Both the position numbers and the translations under genes were made by a program. From Owenia fusiformis (lineage: Eukaryota > Annelida > Polychaeta > Sabellida > Oweniidae), in the NCBI GenBank assembly GCA_903813345.2, contig CAIIXF020000009.1, forward strand, positions 25,148,740 through 25,212,739: a stretch of DNA of 64,000 nucleotides. The letters run 5' to 3'. How positions within the stretch are numbered: the stretch's first letter is position 1; each line of letters starts with the position of its first letter. Positions 60,996 through 64,000 of the stretch are shown here, piece by piece. The notes under the pieces were generated by a model. The model did not search any database. It was not told where the DNA came from and was given only the letters and a program-made list of their open reading frames with translations.

Positions 60996-63080
60996 CTGAA
61001 TGACATGGAATGCCTCCAAAATGCATATTAGATAGTGTAGCATGTCAGATTAGGCTCTGGTATTGAATGTGGACCGATTTGTTCGTAAAACAATGTTTAT
61101 CAAGTGTGGATTTGGACAAAGCGTTACAATAACTTTGAAACCAGGAACCATAAATCTGTACATACAGTATAGTCTGAACGTGTGTAGTCAGCTGAACAAA
61201 GATCTTGTGATCTTGATGTCAACCTTTTATTTGAGAGTTGCTATGAAGACTGCCAAAGGGATGCACACAGTCATCAGACAACAGAGATGTCTGCAAACAG
61301 AATCCACAACCTGATCCCAACAACCCCTCTTTCTCTGCAAACTCAAACCATACAATTAGGAGAACAGGATATCAGAAAACTGTAAAACGCATACTTGCAT
61401 ACTGCTATCGGGCAAACCTAGTATTCATTAAACTATATCGGATCCTAATATGAGTTCAGAGAAAGAGATCTTGATGAGTTGGCATATGATTATGAAAGAG
61501 ATGATATTGTCCAAATTTTACTATAAACCGAGTCAACAATTCAGCACACCTTCTTTGAAAGATTGCCCCTTTTGAATCTTGTAATGTTATGTTAAAACTC
61601 ATTTCTTGGACATTAGGTAGATTAATATATATTTGAAGGCACAGTAAATTTAAAAACATCAGATTTGTATCATATCTCGAAATATCAAGCAATACGCATT
61701 ATGAAATATATAATCTGAATATTGAGTCTACTAGTGTACTGTATTTCATAATTTGCCATGTCTATTTGAATCGTAATTTATCTAGAATATGATACAGTAA
61801 CCATTTACAAAGAAAAAAATTCCATACCAGGTGCGAACCAACCCATACCTGCTGGTATATTAACAACACTACAATGCCCATTTTTGAGTGATTACATAAT
61901 TCCAATGCTCGTTATGAAATATACTCACATAATAATTATAATAGTAGAATTACACAAATATCATATCATAGTTACATAACTACACGGTACAAATTTTAGG
62001 AAGCTCTGCTGAAAAAGTGAAGATGAGGAAATAGAAATTGTCACACCCACCTGTAATTGTTACATAATTTATTATGCAATTAATTAACTTTGCGCATATT
62101 TAATTTTAGGTATCTATAGTTACAACAAGCAGGCATTACCTTTGAAAAATGGTTATTGCATGTACAGGAACAACCTTCATATGATAGTGTTAGGTAAATA
62201 GTGCCACACCCCCTTCCTAAATAATTACGTAATTTCAATGCCTACTTAAAAAGATTGCAGAATTGCAGAAATGTGCATTAAAGGGGCAATAAGGACTGTA
62301 GAGAAAATAGGAAAGTTTTTTTCATTTTTTGAGCTATCAAGGCAACATGTGGTTTAACATCTTCTTTGACATACCTATTTTCTTAAAATGTATGGATAAA
62401 TTATCAATTTCAGCATTAAAAGTGTAAATTCAGTTCAAAGCTTCAAAAAGGGGACTTCCACTTTTATATTTTTAAGATCCACTATGTTTCAAGAGGAATA
62501 CCAGCTAAAATAATGTTTGTCTAGGGGGTTTCTTTGTAGATAATAAAAATATATGTTAGTCTTGATGAAATATCCAAACTTAAATATATTCTGACACTGG
62601 TCCATGATTGTTGAATGACCCCTCTGCACTAAGTATTGCACCTTTAAGCTAATATTTCTGCATAAACATGCACACTTGGATATTCTATTCTTAATAGGAA
62701 TAGTTGCAAAAAATATTAAGCTCAGCTGAAAAAGTGAAAATGAGTAAAGAGAAGCAAAATTGCCATATCCACCTGAAATTGTTACGTAATATATCATTTA
62801 ATTGCTTTACATTGTGCTCATAAATCATTTCTAACTATCTGTAGTTATTACTAGCATGCTTACACTTTAAGATATCAGTCTATTGAGGTGAAAATACAAC
62901 CTTTATATGACAATATGTTAAGTAAAATGCCACGCCCACCTCTGAAATGATTACATAATTTCAATGTCATTTTATAAAAAATGCTCAACCTGCACAATTT
63001 TGCATCTTCCTAATATTTTATGTAGACACAATAAGGTATCCAAAAATGCAAAGAAAAAAACTTTCTACTACAAAACGACC

Positions 63081-64000
63081 CCTACTGTGTCTACCGCTAG
63101 ACTATATAATGTGTATTTACAAGAAGTTTATAATATTACATTCTAAATAATACTTGAGGGGCCTATGATGTACCATACTGTACTACACCCACACATCATT
63201 CTCTATTTGAACATATCATGCATTATGTTCATCTGAGTCTGTGAGAATAACACAGAAGTCTCACCTTATAAATATGTATAAGAGTTACTTTCTCATGATA
63301 TAACAATTCCCCATTGGATTAACATGAATTGCTTCACTTCTCATTTGTTAGAACTTTAAAAGTATTGGCCTGATTAAAGTAGATGACTATATAGATGAAT
63401 AATGTTCATTAACTCTCTAAAAGATTTCTTTCCTTTTCTCAGAAATTTACATTTATATAAAGTCTTCATTTGGGTCACTTTTAGCTAAAAGGAGACGCTC
63501 AAACATCATTTGTTAAAAGAGAGGCTTAGGCATTACCACTGACTTAACATGCACATTTTTCTCAAATTTAAAGTAATTATATTGACCTTCTTAAGTATAC
63601 AAATTTAATCTAATTGCAGATGTTACCGTAAGTGCTTTTCAATTAAGTATTTCTGTAACAAGCCACTGTAAAACCATATTTCCTCATGTTCACTTTATCA
63701 TAATCCATTGATACAAAGCCCTTAATTTCTTCATTGCCTCATAACTGCATAACAATACAGTAAAACTTGTCTAAAGTGAACACTTCAAGGCAAGACTAGG
63801 TCAAAATGCATTAACACTGAATTCTCATGCTGAGATGTTCCTATATCATTCATTTAAAAGAACATTAAACAATGGAATCTTAAAATAAGTAAACATATTT
63901 ATGATGTTTACTTTAAAGTGTTTACTGTGTTTGCGCCTTAAATTATTTATGAGTTTCACTCAAAAAACAAACATATATTATTTGATGTATGGCCATAATA
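63081..64000. other. Gene-free end of window
   Basis: AT-rich sequence; no exon or repeat unit recognised apart from CAGTAAAACTTGTC near 63760, which resembles the end of the 15949 MITE. Confidence 0.35.

Larger units (their letters stand above)
58519..63080. mobile_element. 4.6-kb foldback-type element with tandemly repeated inverted arms
   Basis: The outer arms 58519-58905 and 62690-63080 are inverted copies, from GGTCGTTTTGTGGTAGAAAG / CTTTCTACTACAAAACGACC through GTGCAGGTTGAGCATTTTTT and GGTGGGCGTGGCACTTTACT to AGCTGAGCTTCCTAATATTT. Within the left arm the TGCAGGTT...ATTATGTAAT...GTGGCAC module repeats near 58605, 58972, 59205 and 59512, and a matching inverted module lies near 61985-62280. 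The centre (59770-61900) has no transposase. It contains a SINE (60205-60461) and a dispersed repeat (60640-60995). Tandem modules in long inverted arms resemble Foldback elements; superfamily not assigned. Confidence 0.72.

Overview
The window is invertebrate animal nuclear DNA. It is AT-rich, its genes are split by many small GT-AG introns, and it is crowded with transposon debris. The gene set suggests a lophotrochozoan, most likely a mollusc or relative: a nicotinic-type Cys-loop channel, GH18 chitinases with a CBM14 domain, a single IKK-type kinase and a claudin-like protein. The dispersed hairpin-ended repeats and tRNA-headed SINEs fit that assignment, but it is an inference, because no species-specific marker is visible.

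Layout: (1) 1-2551 (+), the last two exons of a nicotinic acetylcholine receptor-type subunit. (2) 3564-4592 (-), an intronless rhodopsin-class GPCR. (3) 7788-12252 (+), an eight-exon GH18 protein whose catalytic Glu is replaced by Lys, so probably a non-enzymatic chitinase-like lectin. (4) 13300-23460, a repeat-rich stretch holding a recent LTR retrotransposon (two 1132-bp LTRs, internal part without a recognisable pol), mariner debris and several MITEs. (5) 23543-24845 (-), a four-exon claudin/PMP22-like tetraspan protein. (6) 24846-33741, essentially gene-free, with MITEs, duplicated segments and a large foldback element. (7) 33742-45035 (-), a complete 17-exon IKK-alpha/beta homologue of 754 residues. 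(8) 48248-52263 (-), a complete ten-exon secreted chitinase of 557 residues with intact active site, Ser/Thr linker and CBM14. (9) 53782-56856 (+), a three-exon protein of 154 residues that I do not recognise, with a mariner copy in its second intron. (10) 57000-64000, no gene seen, dominated by a 4.6-kb foldback-type element containing a SINE.

All multi-exon models were built by hand from splice sites, phase continuity and family similarity. For the IKK, chitinase, chi-lectin, claudin-like and 154-residue models the summed coding length is an exact multiple of three and every junction keeps frame. The genes are not an operon and share no single pathway. Loose themes are innate immunity (IKK as the NF-kB activating kinase; chitinase and chi-lectin in chitin handling or recognition) and membrane signalling (channel, GPCR).

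The most unusual points are: the dead active site in one of two GH18 paralogues that share four consecutive identical exon lengths; a claudin-like microexon whose 5' splice site lies in a mobile-element hairpin; an IKK exon whose donor abuts a SINE-like sequence; IKK introns carrying a frame-preserving 11-residue minisatellite and an array of six AGGTCA direct repeats with 4-nt spacing; and a divergent NEMO-binding tail in the IKK.
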